From contig JAIXRB010000005.1 in the NCBI GenBank assembly GCA_027485405.1, positions 1 through 33,338 on the forward strand: 33,338 nt of DNA, written 5' to 3'. Under the pieces are notes generated by a model. The model searched no databases. It had not been told where the DNA came from and saw nothing but the letters and a program-made list of their open reading frames with translations. Position numbers and translations under genes: made by a program. Positions 15,362 to 23,711 of the stretch are shown here, piece by piece. This stretch comes from Leptospiraceae bacterium (GTDB lineage: Bacteria; Spirochaetota; Leptospiria; Leptospirales; Leptospiraceae). Positions within the stretch are counted from its first letter, which is position 1. Every line of letters begins with the position of its first letter.

Positions 15362-15562
15362 TTATGCTCCAGTGATGCGGTTTGGCATTTCAAGATACAT
15401 GCGTAAGGCATCGTTTATGACATGATCTGGTTTTATAGAAAGAGTGTTTCTTTCTGGGTTATGATTGAACGAATCAACTTCCCTTTTTATATTGTCCCAG
15501 TTTACGGGAGCTATCTCCACATGGAGTTTTTTAGATTTTACTTTAAATTGCTTTTTTGGCAT
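15362..15562 (-). CDS. Ribbon-helix-helix-like protein, paralogue 1
   Basis: 66 residues from ATG 15562 (MPKKQFKVKSKKLHVEIAPV). The frame is open to 15625, but AAAGGAG sits six bases before 15562 and the extra residues would be an out-of-character hydrophobic lead, so the shorter form is preferred. It is a tandem paralogue of the 15147-15359 product. The basic N-terminal strand followed by VINDALRMYLE suggests an RHH fold. First gene of a three-gene minus-strand unit; a palindrome covers its promoter. Confidence 0.65.
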   Translation of the reverse strand: MPKKQFKVKSKKLHVEIAPVNWDNIKREVDSFNHNPERNTLSIKPDHVINDALRMYLEMPNRITGA

Positions 15563-15571
15563 TGCATTCTC

Positions 15572-15610
15572 CTTTATGTACAGAATCGCACATAAAGAAA
15601 TAAAAGTCAA
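15572..15610 (-). promoter_or_regulatory. Promoter with palindromic operator for the RHH cluster
   Basis: On the minus strand TTGACT (15610-15605) is followed after 17 bases by GATTCT (15587-15582), a plausible sigma70-type pair with a weak -10. An inverted repeat CTTTATGT (15572-15579) / ACATAAAG (15590-15597) spans the -10 region and ends ten bases before the ATG. This placement suits autorepression by the RHH products. Confidence 0.45.
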
Positions 15611-15720
15611 GCATAAAATGTACAAAATGATGCAAAAATATTTTTTAGAGTCTCGAGAATGTCAATTTTGAATCTTTGATTTGCGGATTGGGCTTCATTG
15701 TCACGTGAACTTATAGATAT

Positions 15721-15753
15721 CTTAACAAAACGGAAACTATTTTGTAACAAATC
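15721..15753 (+). promoter_or_regulatory. Possible Pho box upstream of pstS
   Basis: CTTAACAAAAC at 15721-15731 and TGTAACAAATC at 15743-15753 are similar 11-mers exactly 22 bp apart, with GGAAACT in the middle position. Direct repeats phased at 11 bp are the layout of PhoB/PhoP sites. The site is 23-55 bp before ATG 15776. The sequence match is loose. Confidence 0.35.
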
Positions 15754-15775
15754 TCGGTTAATATCTTACATCACT

Positions 15776-16603
15776 ATGAGAAGATTTTACTCGGTATGCT
15801 TGGCTCTTTCCCTATCGCTCTCTTTTCCCATTTTTTCCCAGGCCCTAAAGGTTAAAGGAAGCGATACGATGCTTCCTATGATGCAGTTGCAAGTGGAAAC
15901 ATATATTAAAAAACAACCCGCTTCCGATATAAACCTAAGTGGTGGAGGCAGTGGAACTGGTATTACATCCCTTCTGGATGGAACCATCGACTTGGCTATG
16001 TCTTCCCGGGATTTGAAGCTAGCTGAAAAGATAAAATTCAAAGAGAAAAATCAAGAAATCAAAACTGTTCAAGTTGCAATTGACGCACTATCGATCATAG
16101 TTCATCCGCAAAACTCTGTGTCTAAATTGACCCAAGATCAGCTTATGGGCATATTCACTGGACAAATCACCAATTGGAAAGATGTAGGAGGAGCAGATCA
16201 AAAAATCGTTCTGTATTCCAGGGAATCAAGTTCGGGTACCTACGAGTTTATGAAAGACAATGTTTTGGATAAAAAGGAATTTGCCAAAGAAGCTATTTCC
16301 ACGTCTGCAACAGCACAAATCGTATATGCTGTGAGTCAGAATAAGAGTGCAATTGGTTATGTGGGCCTCGCTTACGTGGAAAATATCGTGAAACCTCTAC
16401 CCATTGCCTTCGACGGCAAAGACTTTGTGGCACCTAGTTTCAATAATGCTGCGAAGGGAATTTATCCTATCACAAGACCACTATTTTTAATTTACAACGT
16501 AAGCAATGAGGCAAAGGTTAAGCCCTTTTTGGACTATATTCTTTCAGTCCAAGGTCAAAAGTTAGTCACACATAAAGGCTTCATACCTGTCAGCTGGAAC
16601 TGA
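15776..16603 (+). CDS. pstS: Phosphate ABC transporter substrate-binding protein PstS
   Basis: 275 residues from ATG 15776 (MRRFYSVCLALSLSLSF), which gives a proper signal peptide with cleavage after FSQA. A TTG at 15698 would add 26 residues ahead of it and is not credible. The periplasmic phosphate-binding fold is shown by KGSDTMLPMM, SGGGSGTGITSLLDGTIDLA (phosphate-contacting Ser/Gly loop), the ITNWKDVGGAD segment and SRESSSGTYEF, which contributes further phosphate contacts. It delivers phosphate to PstCAB. The stop overlaps the pstC start by one base (TGATG). Confidence 0.95.
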   Translation: MRRFYSVCLALSLSLSFPIFSQALKVKGSDTMLPMMQLQVETYIKKQPASDINLSGGGSGTGITSLLDGTIDLAMSSRDLKLAEKIKFKEKNQEIKTVQVAIDALSIIVHPQNSVSKLTQDQLMGIFTGQITNWKDVGGADQKIVLYSRESSSGTYEFMKDNVLDKKEFAKEAISTSATAQIVYAVSQNKSAIGYVGLAYVENIVKPLPIAFDGKDFVAPSFNNAAKGIYPITRPLFLIYNVSNEAKVKPFLDYILSVQGQKLVTHKGFIPVSWN

Positions 16604-17781
16604 TGAAAAATAAAATCTCGCTACTCTGGGAGGGGTTGATTACTACCACTGGTTTTTTTTTTTCTTTGCTTGTTCTCTCAATTTCTTTTTTTCTTTTTAG
16701 GGAAGCCTATGGGTTCTTTGGAAAACCACCAGTCGAAGAAGGGTATGGGATTTTTTTACACGAATCAAATTCAGTGCAGGTAATATCTGCGGCAGATTTA
16801 AAAAGAATCTTCGGAAGAGAAATTACCAATTGGTCAGAATTAGGGGGTGCTGATTTACTTATTGAAATTCTATCCTTATCTGAGATAGAGTCCAATTTCA
16901 AAGAAGAAGAGATTGGATCTGAATTGGAACATCTACCTGAAATCGTTTACCAATTTTCAGAAAAGAGACCTGGTATACTTGGCTTTTTTCCGAGAAAGCT
17001 TTTAGATTCTCGCCACAGGTTCATTCCCATTCCTGACAACCATCTACTGGACATACTTTCCGGAAAGGACTGGTATCCTTCCTCTTCTCCGATACCTAGC
17101 TTTGGAGCTTTGCCAATTCTTATGGGAAGTCTTTTGGTTAGCTTTGGGGCGGCCTTGATAGCCTTGCCTTTTGGACTGATTGCAGCCATTTTCTTATCAG
17201 AAATAGCAACCAAACAAATCAAAGAAGTTTCACTTTATTTGGTAGAACTTTTGGCAGGCATTCCATCCGTCGTATTCGGTTTCTTTGGACTTGTCTTACT
17301 CGTTCCTTTATTGCAAAGCTGGTTTTCGTTAGACCAAGGCGAGTCTGCTCTTGCGGGGAGTATCATTTTGGCTATCATTTGTCTGCCTACTGTAATCACT
17401 CTCAGTTTAGACGCTCTCCAAACCGTTCCTAAAGAACTGAAAGAGTCAAGCCTAGCTCTTGGAGCCACTGAACTGCAAACAATTTTTCGAATAATGATTC
17501 CCTATGCCAAATCTGGGATCAGCGCAGCCTTTATTTTAGGATTAGGGAGAGCGTTTGGCGAAACCATGGCTGTTCTAATGGTAACTGGAAATGCCGCTAT
17601 TATGCCAACAGGTTTTCTTGCTCCTGTTCGAACCATTACCGCTACAATCGCCGCAGAACTTGGTGAAGCTCCTTCCGGTGGTATGCATTTTGAATCTCTA
17701 TTTGTTTTGGGTTCCATTTTATTTATCGTTACCTTCTGTTTAAACCTAGTGGCAGGAATTTTTACAGTGAGAAAAACATGA
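16603..17781 (+). CDS. pstC: Phosphate ABC transporter permease PstC with extra PstS-like periplasmic segment
   Basis: 392 residues, longer than typical PstC (~300-320). Residues 12-32 are the first membrane helix. The permease core starts near 166, with the cytoplasmic EAA motif ESSLALGATELQTIFRIMIP at 281-300. Between them, residues ~45-152 look like part of PstS: VISAADLKRIFGREITNWSE parallels PstS SKLTQDQLMGIFTGQITNWKD, both continue with GGAD, and IVYQFSEKRPGILGF parallels IVYAVSQNKSAIGYV. The SSGTYEF phosphate motif is absent (LSLSEIESNF instead). An 11-T run (16653-16663) codes part of the first helix. ATGA overlap with pstA. Confidence 0.92.
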   Translation: MKNKISLLWEGLITTTGFFFSLLVLSISFFLFREAYGFFGKPPVEEGYGIFLHESNSVQVISAADLKRIFGREITNWSELGGADLLIEILSLSEIESNFKEEEIGSELEHLPEIVYQFSEKRPGILGFFPRKLLDSRHRFIPIPDNHLLDILSGKDWYPSSSPIPSFGALPILMGSLLVSFGAALIALPFGLIAAIFLSEIATKQIKEVSLYLVELLAGIPSVVFGFFGLVLLVPLLQSWFSLDQGESALAGSIILAIICLPTVITLSLDALQTVPKELKESSLALGATELQTIFRIMIPYAKSGISAAFILGLGRAFGETMAVLMVTGNAAIMPTGFLAPVRTITATIAAELGEAPSGGMHFESLFVLGSILFIVTFCLNLVAGIFTVRKT

Positions 17782-18650
17782 AGACTAAAAATGTCCAAAA
17801 ATCAAAACTGAGATTTCAGAAATGGGTTTTTGCAATCATTTCAGCCATTTCGATATTTGTTTTTTTAACATCTTTACTAGTGATTGGATTTATTTTCTTC
17901 CATGGTATAATGAAAATTAGCTGGGATTTTATCTTTAAATTTCCTGAAGAAGGGATGATGAAAGGTGGAATTTTCCCAGCTTTGGTTGGAACAATCCTAT
18001 TGGTTTTAGGGAGTTCTATCCTAGCTTTCCCAATTGGAATTCTTTCGGGAATTTACATGAACGAGTTTCTAAAACCTGGAATCTTAAAATCCTTCATTCA
18101 AATGATGACAAGCAACCTAGCAGGCATTCCTTCGATCGTTTATGGACTATTTGGTTTGGCTTTGTTTGTCAGTTGGTGTGGATTTGGGGTCAGTTTGCTC
18201 TCTGGCTGTTTGACTCTAGCTATTCTTGTATTACCGATCATAATTCGTACAACGGATGAATCATTAAAAGCTGTAGACGATACTTATAGATTCACTGCCT
18301 ATTCATTAGGAGCAGGCAAGATCGAAACGATTTTTAGAGTTATTCTGCCAATGGCCTTTCCTAGTATCCTAACTTCTCTTATACTTAGTGTAGGCAGAAT
18401 CGCAGGAGAAACCGCGCCTATTATTTTTACTGTGGTTGCCTTTTACCTCCCAGAGATGAAGCTTTCGCTAGATTCTCAGGTTATGGCTTTACCGTATCAT
18501 TTGTACGTAATGTCTACTAGTGGGGTTGATTTAAACGCTTCGCGAGAAATCGCTTTTGGTACGGCATTAGTTCTAATAGCAATGATTCTGTTTTTAAATG
18601 TTTGCATCCGAACTTGGAAAACAGTTCTAAATAAAAGGAATTTTAAATGA
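17778..18650 (+). CDS. pstA: Phosphate ABC transporter permease PstA
   Basis: 290 residues, second membrane subunit of the Pst importer in the cytoplasmic membrane. About six membrane helices. NLAGIPSIVYGLFGLALFV is the conserved region that also appears in PstC (LLAGIPSVVFGFFGLVLLV). The EAA loop is AYSLGAGKIETIFRVILPMA, which contacts PstB. GRIAGETAPIIFT is another PstA signature. The start overlaps pstC by ATGA and the end overlaps pstB by ATGA, so the operon is translationally coupled. No unusual features. Confidence 0.95.
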   Translation: MKTKNVQKSKLRFQKWVFAIISAISIFVFLTSLLVIGFIFFHGIMKISWDFIFKFPEEGMMKGGIFPALVGTILLVLGSSILAFPIGILSGIYMNEFLKPGILKSFIQMMTSNLAGIPSIVYGLFGLALFVSWCGFGVSLLSGCLTLAILVLPIIIRTTDESLKAVDDTYRFTAYSLGAGKIETIFRVILPMAFPSILTSLILSVGRIAGETAPIIFTVVAFYLPEMKLSLDSQVMALPYHLYVMSTSGVDLNASREIAFGTALVLIAMILFLNVCIRTWKTVLNKRNFK

Positions 18651-19399
18651 AACCCATATCTATCAAAGAGTTTAATCTTTATTACGGAACAAATCATGCT
18701 TTAAAAAATATCGATTTGGACATTGAAGCAAAAGAAGTCACTGCCTTTATTGGACCTTCTGGTTGTGGAAAGTCCACCTTACTTAGAAGTATCAATCGAA
18801 TGAATGATTTGATTTCTGGAGTTTCTATCACTGGAAAAATCAAAATCGACAATGAAGACATTTACCAACCAAAGACTTTGGTACAAGAACTTCGTAAAAA
18901 AGTGGGTATGGTCTTTCAAAAACCTACAGCTTTTCATATGACTATATTTGAAAACGTAGCATTTGGATTGAGAGTAAATGGTTGGTCCAATAAAGATGAA
19001 ATCTACAACCGAGTGGAAACAGCTTTAAAAAGAGCGGCACTTTGGAAAGAGGTTAAACAAAAAATCTATAGTTCCGCATTGCAATTATCTGGAGGTCAAC
19101 AGCAAAGACTATGTATAGCTAGGTCGATTGCAATTGATCCTGAGATTCTCCTGATGGATGAGCCAACATCCGCTTTAGATCCTATCTCTACGGCTAAAAT
19201 CGAAGAGCTGGTCAAAGAATTGACCGAAACATATACTATTGTCATTGTTACGCATAATATGCAACAGGCGGCAAGAATTAGCAAGAAAACTGCTTTTTTT
19301 CTGAGTGGGGATCTGATTGAATCAGGAGAAACTAAAAAGCTTTTCGAAACTCCTAAAAAAGAAGAAACAAAACGCTACGTTACTGGACAATTCGGATAA
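18647..19399 (+). CDS. pstB: Phosphate ABC transporter ATP-binding protein PstB
   Basis: 250 residues, cytoplasmic ATPase of the phosphate importer. Walker A GPSGCGKST (36-44), Q-loop VFQKPTAF, signature LSGGQQQR (147-154), Walker B ILLMDEP with Glu172, and switch His203 (VTHNMQQAAR). Length is normal. The Q-loop neighbourhood has QKPTAFHM where most PstB proteins have QRPNPFPM, a mild divergence. It is the last gene of pstSCAB here; no phoU or phoB/phoR follows, since the next gene is convergent 30 bp away. Confidence 0.96.
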   Translation: MKPISIKEFNLYYGTNHALKNIDLDIEAKEVTAFIGPSGCGKSTLLRSINRMNDLISGVSITGKIKIDNEDIYQPKTLVQELRKKVGMVFQKPTAFHMTIFENVAFGLRVNGWSNKDEIYNRVETALKRAALWKEVKQKIYSSALQLSGGQQQRLCIARSIAIDPEILLMDEPTSALDPISTAKIEELVKELTETYTIVIVTHNMQQAARISKKTAFFLSGDLIESGETKKLFETPKKEETKRYVTGQFG

Positions 19400-19429
19400 A
19401 TTCAAACCTTTCCAAGTTTAGATCTTTTA

Positions 19430-20776
19430 TTACTTAGAGTTTCTGCAAACTAACAGAGATATGTCGTCCGAAAACCCTTTTCCGCTTCTAAAATTGTTTA
19501 GGTTTTCTTGCATAAATTGACAAATCTCAAGTGGAGAAAGTGATCGCACCTCTTTAAAGTCCTTTTCTAGTCTTTCTTCACCATACATTTCACGGCTCTT
19601 GGAAAATTCTTCAAAGAGTCCATCGCTAAACAGAAACAACGCAAAGTCAGACTTTAAATCTACTTCGATCAGATTGTAAATACTCTTCTTTTGAAGTCCT
19701 AAGAGTTTACCAGGAACGAATAAGGTTATCCAATTTTTGCCGTTTGCCATAAATTGGGCTGGGTGTCCTCCAGAACTATAAGTCAATTTTCCTTTTCTTA
19801 TATCAATTTCTACAATGGCAATGGAACAAAAGTAATTCAATTGATAATATTTGTTATAGTAAGATTCGTTGAATTTTTCTAAAACTTCATTGACTTTTTT
19901 TTCTTTAAAGATGAATTCTGAGATCTCTGAACGTATCAACATAGTGAGAAGGGCGGCTTGGATCCCATGTCCTGTCGCATCTGCAATGTAAAATCGAACT
20001 CTTTCCTCATCGATTCGATAGAATCCTATGGTATCTCCTCCAATTTCAGACGCTGGTTCAAACCACGTAGAAAAATCCAAACCTTTGTATGAGAAGGTCT
20101 TTTCTGGCATGAGATTTTTTTGAATTTTCCCAGCTAAGGTTAGATCTTTTTTGATTTTTCCAAGCAGGGCTTGCGATTTTTCTTTTGCAGAAAGTGCATT
20201 TCTATTTTCTTCCATACTCCGTTTAACAAATCCAATAATGATTAAATGGTTTACAATTAATCCTACACTTAACCAAAAAAGAGTTATAAAGAGCGTTTCT
20301 AAGCTAATGAAAGGCAATGCTCCTGTGAAAAGGTTGATGTTTTGCAATGCCTGGTTCGAATGTAGTAAACCTAAGCTCAAAATGATCAAAATAGACAAGG
20401 AAATGGTGTAGATTCCAAAACGGTTGTCTTCACTAACTGAAGAAATGCCAGTTAGAATGAAGAATCCAACTAGAAACGGAGACTGAATGATGCCCGTTAC
20501 TGAAACGATGGCACCCAGAACTAGGATATCCACAGAGATAGGCAGAAGCCCTCTCCATAAAAATAATCGGAAGCGATTTATAAAAATTTTCGATTCAACA
20601 AAAAATAGCCAGATAAAACTAAATGAAACATGCATTCCAAGGATGAGGAGGAGTTTTGGATTTTTCACATTGGATTGATGAAAGAAAAAAAAAGTCAAAA
20701 ACGAAAATAATATTCGAGTTATGTTTGAAAGCCGGTATTTATAGATCGAATATGGTTCCATCGGTAGCCATGTCAT
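19430..20776 (-). CDS. Membrane-anchored PP2C-type (SpoIIE/RsbU-like) serine phosphatase
   Basis: 448 residues. About six membrane helices occupy residues ~20-185, followed by a linker helix KSQALLGKIKKDLTLAGKIQ typical of RsbU-like proteins, and the phosphatase domain from ~220. Metal ligands: Asp248 in EIGGDTIGF, Asp266 in YIADATGHG, Asp385 in LFSDGLFE, and Asp437/438 in GFSDDIS. All are intact. It should dephosphorylate an anti-sigma-factor antagonist (STAS-domain protein), as in partner-switching stress control; no STAS gene is in this window. ATG 20776 has AAGG immediately before it; Met6 (20761) is an alternative start. Convergent with pstB. Confidence 0.88.
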   Translation of the reverse strand: MTWLPMEPYSIYKYRLSNITRILFSFLTFFFFHQSNVKNPKLLLILGMHVSFSFIWLFFVESKIFINRFRLFLWRGLLPISVDILVLGAIVSVTGIIQSPFLVGFFILTGISSVSEDNRFGIYTISLSILIILSLGLLHSNQALQNINLFTGALPFISLETLFITLFWLSVGLIVNHLIIIGFVKRSMEENRNALSAKEKSQALLGKIKKDLTLAGKIQKNLMPEKTFSYKGLDFSTWFEPASEIGGDTIGFYRIDEERVRFYIADATGHGIQAALLTMLIRSEISEFIFKEKKVNEVLEKFNESYYNKYYQLNYFCSIAIVEIDIRKGKLTYSSGGHPAQFMANGKNWITLFVPGKLLGLQKKSIYNLIEVDLKSDFALFLFSDGLFEEFSKSREMYGEERLEKDFKEVRSLSPLEICQFMQENLNNFRSGKGFSDDISLLVCRNSK

Positions 20777-21137
20777 CCTTAGCCAACACCTTGTTAAGTA
20801 AAAAAAGTAAAAATGGTGTTTACTTTTGGGTTACAAATGGGTTTCGAAATCGCCTTCCTAAAATTCTATATCCTAATCTCGCAATTTTCCTTAGATTCTT
20901 TAACTCCATTTTAATTCCCCTTAAACAAAATCATAGTGGGAAAAGCAATTTCTTAAGTGGGTTTATGAACTTTTGACTGAGATCCTGAAAGATGTCATTT
21001 TATTTAAAATTCAGTTACAATTAGCTACAATTTCAATAGAAAATATCTTTGTCCTAAGAATTTAAATATAAATTGAAGTAGTCAAAAATGGGTACAAGAT
21101 CGCCTTAAGAAATAGTTTAGCAAATAGTTTCCACCCA
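20777..21137. other. Divergent intergenic region between the phosphatase and mscS-type genes
   Basis: 361 bp, AT-rich. It holds a candidate 29-codon frame on the minus strand (20820-20909). A weak inverted repeat AACACC (20783-20788 read as GGTGTT on the minus strand) with GGTGTT at 20815-20820 could form a leader hairpin before the phosphatase gene. Promoters for both genes must lie here, but I cannot assign them with confidence. Confidence 0.4.
20820..20909 (-). CDS. Candidate 29-residue basic peptide upstream of the phosphatase gene
   Basis: ATG 20909 to TAA 20820-20822. AAGGGG lies eight bases before the ATG, a stronger ribosome site than that of the phosphatase gene itself. The peptide (starting MELKNLRKIARLGYRILGRR) carries ten Lys/Arg residues and no acidic ones except Glu2. 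It could be a leader peptide, a small amphipathic membrane-surface protein or a chance frame. No similarity recognised. Confidence 0.35.
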   Translation of the reverse strand: MELKNLRKIARLGYRILGRRFRNPFVTQK

Positions 21138-22640
21138 ATGAATTTCAGTACCTTGTTTAAAAAACAAATCTCCGGATTGATGTTATCCTTTCTAATTTTT
21201 ACAATTTTCTTTTTCTTATACATGCACTTTGAATCTATTCGATTGGTTTTGCATCTCCCAGACAATCCATTCGTAAAACAAAATATCCTTTTAAGTCTTC
21301 ACACCCTCCTCTGGATCGTAGGTGGAATCATCTTCAAAACATTAGCGAATCTGTTTTTCTGGGATTTCATGATTGCAAGGGCAATCCAATCGCCAATTCC
21401 AGGAGCGCTAAAGGCTCTATCTAACATATTGATTTTCTTAGGAACTGTAGCCTGTATCATAGGGGCAGTTTTTGAACAAAGTGTAACCGGCTTTCTAGCT
21501 GCCCTAGGAGCTGGTGGCTTTGCATTGGGACTGGCACTTAGAAATCTATTTTCAGATATATTTACTGGCCTTGCAATCAACTTAGACCGAACTTTCGTTA
21601 TAGGTGATTGGATTGAATTGGTTGAAAACAATGAAGTCATCGCTGGTCAAATCTCAGAAATTGGTTGGCGATCAACAAATCTTGTAACTGAAACAAACAA
21701 AACTATTGTCATTCCTAATAGTAATTTAGGAGAAATGATGATTACGAATATTAGTCGTCCTACAATTCCGACTAGATACCAAGTTTGCATTACACTGGAT
21801 TTTTCAGTACCAGTCGCACGTGCTAAGCGAGTATTCTTTGCAAGCTTGCTTTCAATCCGAGATCAAAAAGGATTTGTTCCAGATAAAGATCCAGAAGTCT
21901 TATTGGGAAATGTTAATGAAAATGGATTAGAATATGTACTCCGGTATTGGATACTTCCTTGGAATGGAATTTCGCCTAATCGAGCCAAGGATGTGATCAC
22001 AAATAGTGCGATTGAACATTTAAAGACCGCTGGAATTTCTCCAACTTACGAAAAGACAGATATCTATTACAAAGAAATGCCTATTCGTAACTCAGAAGGT
22101 CATACTTTGGAAGATCAAATTGCATTGCTTTCTCGAATAGAACTTTTTTCCGAACTTCGCAATGAGGAATTGGCTCAAATCGCGGTTTCAATGCATAGAC
22201 ATTTTTATAACAAAGGCGATACTATTTGCCGCCAAGGAGAAGCTGGTGATTCTTTATTCATCTTGACTGAAGGTCTACTGGATATTTTTGTTTCTTCAGA
22301 GAAAAACAGTCAGAAACAGAGTGTTGCGCGGTTGTTTCCTGGAGAATTTGTAGGAGAAATGGCTCTGTTAACGGGTGAGCTTAGATCTGCAACTATAACT
22401 GCTTTAACATCAAGTGTCGCCTACGAAATAAAAGGTGATGCCATTCGTGGGTTGCTTGAAAATCGTCACGAGCTAGCTGAAATTCTTTCGCAAATTGTAG
22501 CAGAAAGAAAAATAAGAATTGCGGCCTCAAAGAGCCAACTTAGTCATGAAAAGCGCATTGAAGAAGTTGCTAGTTTTGCAAGTCAAGTATTGAATCGAAT
22601 GATTGGGTTTTTGAAATTTAATTCTCGCCAGGTATCATAG
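21138..22640 (+). CDS. MscS-type mechanosensitive channel with C-terminal cyclic-nucleotide-binding domain
   Basis: 500 residues. Three membrane helices come first (~12-30, 50-72, 92-112), then the MscS pore helix and beta domain: GALGAGGFALGLALRNLFSD (pore-lining Gly/Ala pattern), INLDRTFVIGDWIEL, IGWRSTNLVT and VIPNSNLGEMMITN. The C-terminal part (~333-450) is a cNMP-binding domain. Its phosphate-binding cassette has GEMALLTGELRSAT with Glu407 and Arg416, close to the canonical form. So channel opening may be tuned by cAMP or cGMP, as proposed for bCNG/MscS-like fusions. ATG 21138 lacks a strong ribosome site. It fits with the two cyclases in this window. Confidence 0.92.
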   Translation: MNFSTLFKKQISGLMLSFLIFTIFFFLYMHFESIRLVLHLPDNPFVKQNILLSLHTLLWIVGGIIFKTLANLFFWDFMIARAIQSPIPGALKALSNILIFLGTVACIIGAVFEQSVTGFLAALGAGGFALGLALRNLFSDIFTGLAINLDRTFVIGDWIELVENNEVIAGQISEIGWRSTNLVTETNKTIVIPNSNLGEMMITNISRPTIPTRYQVCITLDFSVPVARAKRVFFASLLSIRDQKGFVPDKDPEVLLGNVNENGLEYVLRYWILPWNGISPNRAKDVITNSAIEHLKTAGISPTYEKTDIYYKEMPIRNSEGHTLEDQIALLSRIELFSELRNEELAQIAVSMHRHFYNKGDTICRQGEAGDSLFILTEGLLDIFVSSEKNSQKQSVARLFPGEFVGEMALLTGELRSATITALTSSVAYEIKGDAIRGLLENRHELAEILSQIVAERKIRIAASKSQLSHEKRIEEVASFASQVLNRMIGFLKFNSRQVS

Positions 22641-22652
22641 TGATTTCTTAAA

Positions 22653-22705
22653 ATGAGCAATGTGCAGCAGCGTAGAGTATTTCAATTCAGTTTTGGGGAC
22701 TCGGT
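22653..22705 (+). repeat. Possible degenerate dispersed repeat, copy E
   Basis: Equal in length (53 bp) to part of copy A and its downstream flank, from ATGGGAATTGTG to GGGACTCGGT; the ends match well (ATGAGCAATGTG, GGGGACTCGGT) and the middle poorly. Like copies B, C and D it lies just after a plus-strand stop codon. No hairpin core remains. Confidence 0.3.
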
Positions 22706-22748
22706 TAGTAAGAAACAATAGAAAATTCTGAAATAGTTGAATAAGATT

Positions 22749-23603
22749 ATGCTACCAATTTATGAGATCGGAGATATTTTAGAGAATCCAAAAAAAAAAT
22801 TCAATTATGCAATAGATATTTTTGATAACTTTTCAATAAAGGATTCAAATATTCCACACCGACATAATTTCTATGAAATTCTCTGGATAAAATCCGGAAG
22901 CGGAGTACAGGCTATTGATTTTCAGGAATATGAAATCTCGCCAAACCAAATTTATTTTATTGCTCCTGGCGAAATTCATCATTGGTCAATTTTAAAGCAA
23001 GTCAGCGGAATTGCTCTAATGTTTACAGAGGAATTTTATTCGACTCTATCAAAAAATAGAGCTCTTTTATTTAGAAATAGTTTTTTTCTAAATGCAAAAA
23101 ATCGGATGATCGCCTTAAAGGAAACCGATCGTATTTTTTTAGATTCGTTATTTTTATACTTAGCTGATGAACAAAATGCGAATGATGCTGACTCGGAATT
23201 ATCCATTCATTTGGGAATAGATTTATATCTTTCTTTTTTAAACAGAAGATACAAAATAGATAAGCAGGTTCAAACTATTGAAGAGAATATAAGAATATTA
23301 CAAATGAAAGCAATTATTTTTGAAAGCCTTCCAAAGTTTCCTACTATAAGAATCTTGGCAGATAAATTAGGCATTCCGGTTTCTCATTTACAAAGAATTT
23401 TTAAGACAAATTTGAGTTTAAAACAACTCATTATCAATACTCAGTTAATGGAGGCAAAACGAAAATTGCGATATACTACTGAGTCCATACATGAAATTTC
23501 GATTTCTATTGGTTTTGAAGATCCGTCTTATTTTACAAGACTATTCAAAAAAAGAATTGGGGTCTCTCCTTCTGACTTTCGCGAAGAGATTAAAAAGTCC
23601 TAA
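22749..23603 (+). CDS. AraC-family transcriptional regulator with cupin sensor domain
   Basis: 284 residues from ATG 22749; a TTG four codons earlier is possible, and neither start has a good ribosome site. The N-terminal cupin domain has IPHRHNFYEILWI and the metal-site-like APGEIHHWS. The C-terminal AraC DNA-binding domain has two helix-turn-helix motifs: ILADKLGIPVSHLQRIFK and EISISIGFEDPSYFTRLFKK, ending GVSPSDFRE. It lies directly upstream of the four-gene set 23712-25991 on the same strand, so it is the likely activator of that set, responding to a small molecule. Confidence 0.9.
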   Translation: MLPIYEIGDILENPKKKFNYAIDIFDNFSIKDSNIPHRHNFYEILWIKSGSGVQAIDFQEYEISPNQIYFIAPGEIHHWSILKQVSGIALMFTEEFYSTLSKNRALLFRNSFFLNAKNRMIALKETDRIFLDSLFLYLADEQNANDADSELSIHLGIDLYLSFLNRRYKIDKQVQTIEENIRILQMKAIIFESLPKFPTIRILADKLGIPVSHLQRIFKTNLSLKQLIINTQLMEAKRKLRYTTESIHEISISIGFEDPSYFTRLFKKRIGVSPSDFREEIKKS

Positions 23604-23711
23604 TCTATTTCTAATTTGTCCTATTTCCAATCTGCAAAGTAATGATTTTTAGGTTTATATTTTATTTATCCTGTTTATAGATTTGTTATTAACTAAGTGG
23701 AGTAATAAATT

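Noticed and set aside
15563..15625. Longer N-terminus for the first RHH-like protein
   Set aside because: The extra part covers the promoter palindrome and AAAGGAG, and would add an unrelated hydrophobic stretch.
15698..15775. Upstream TTG start for PstS
   Set aside because: It would bury the signal peptide behind 26 polar residues; ATG 15776 gives a standard exported protein.
16653..16663. 11-T run in pstC as a phase-variation site
   Set aside because: It codes a Phe-rich part of a membrane helix where T-rich codons are expected, and it is much shorter than the A18 tract at 3591.
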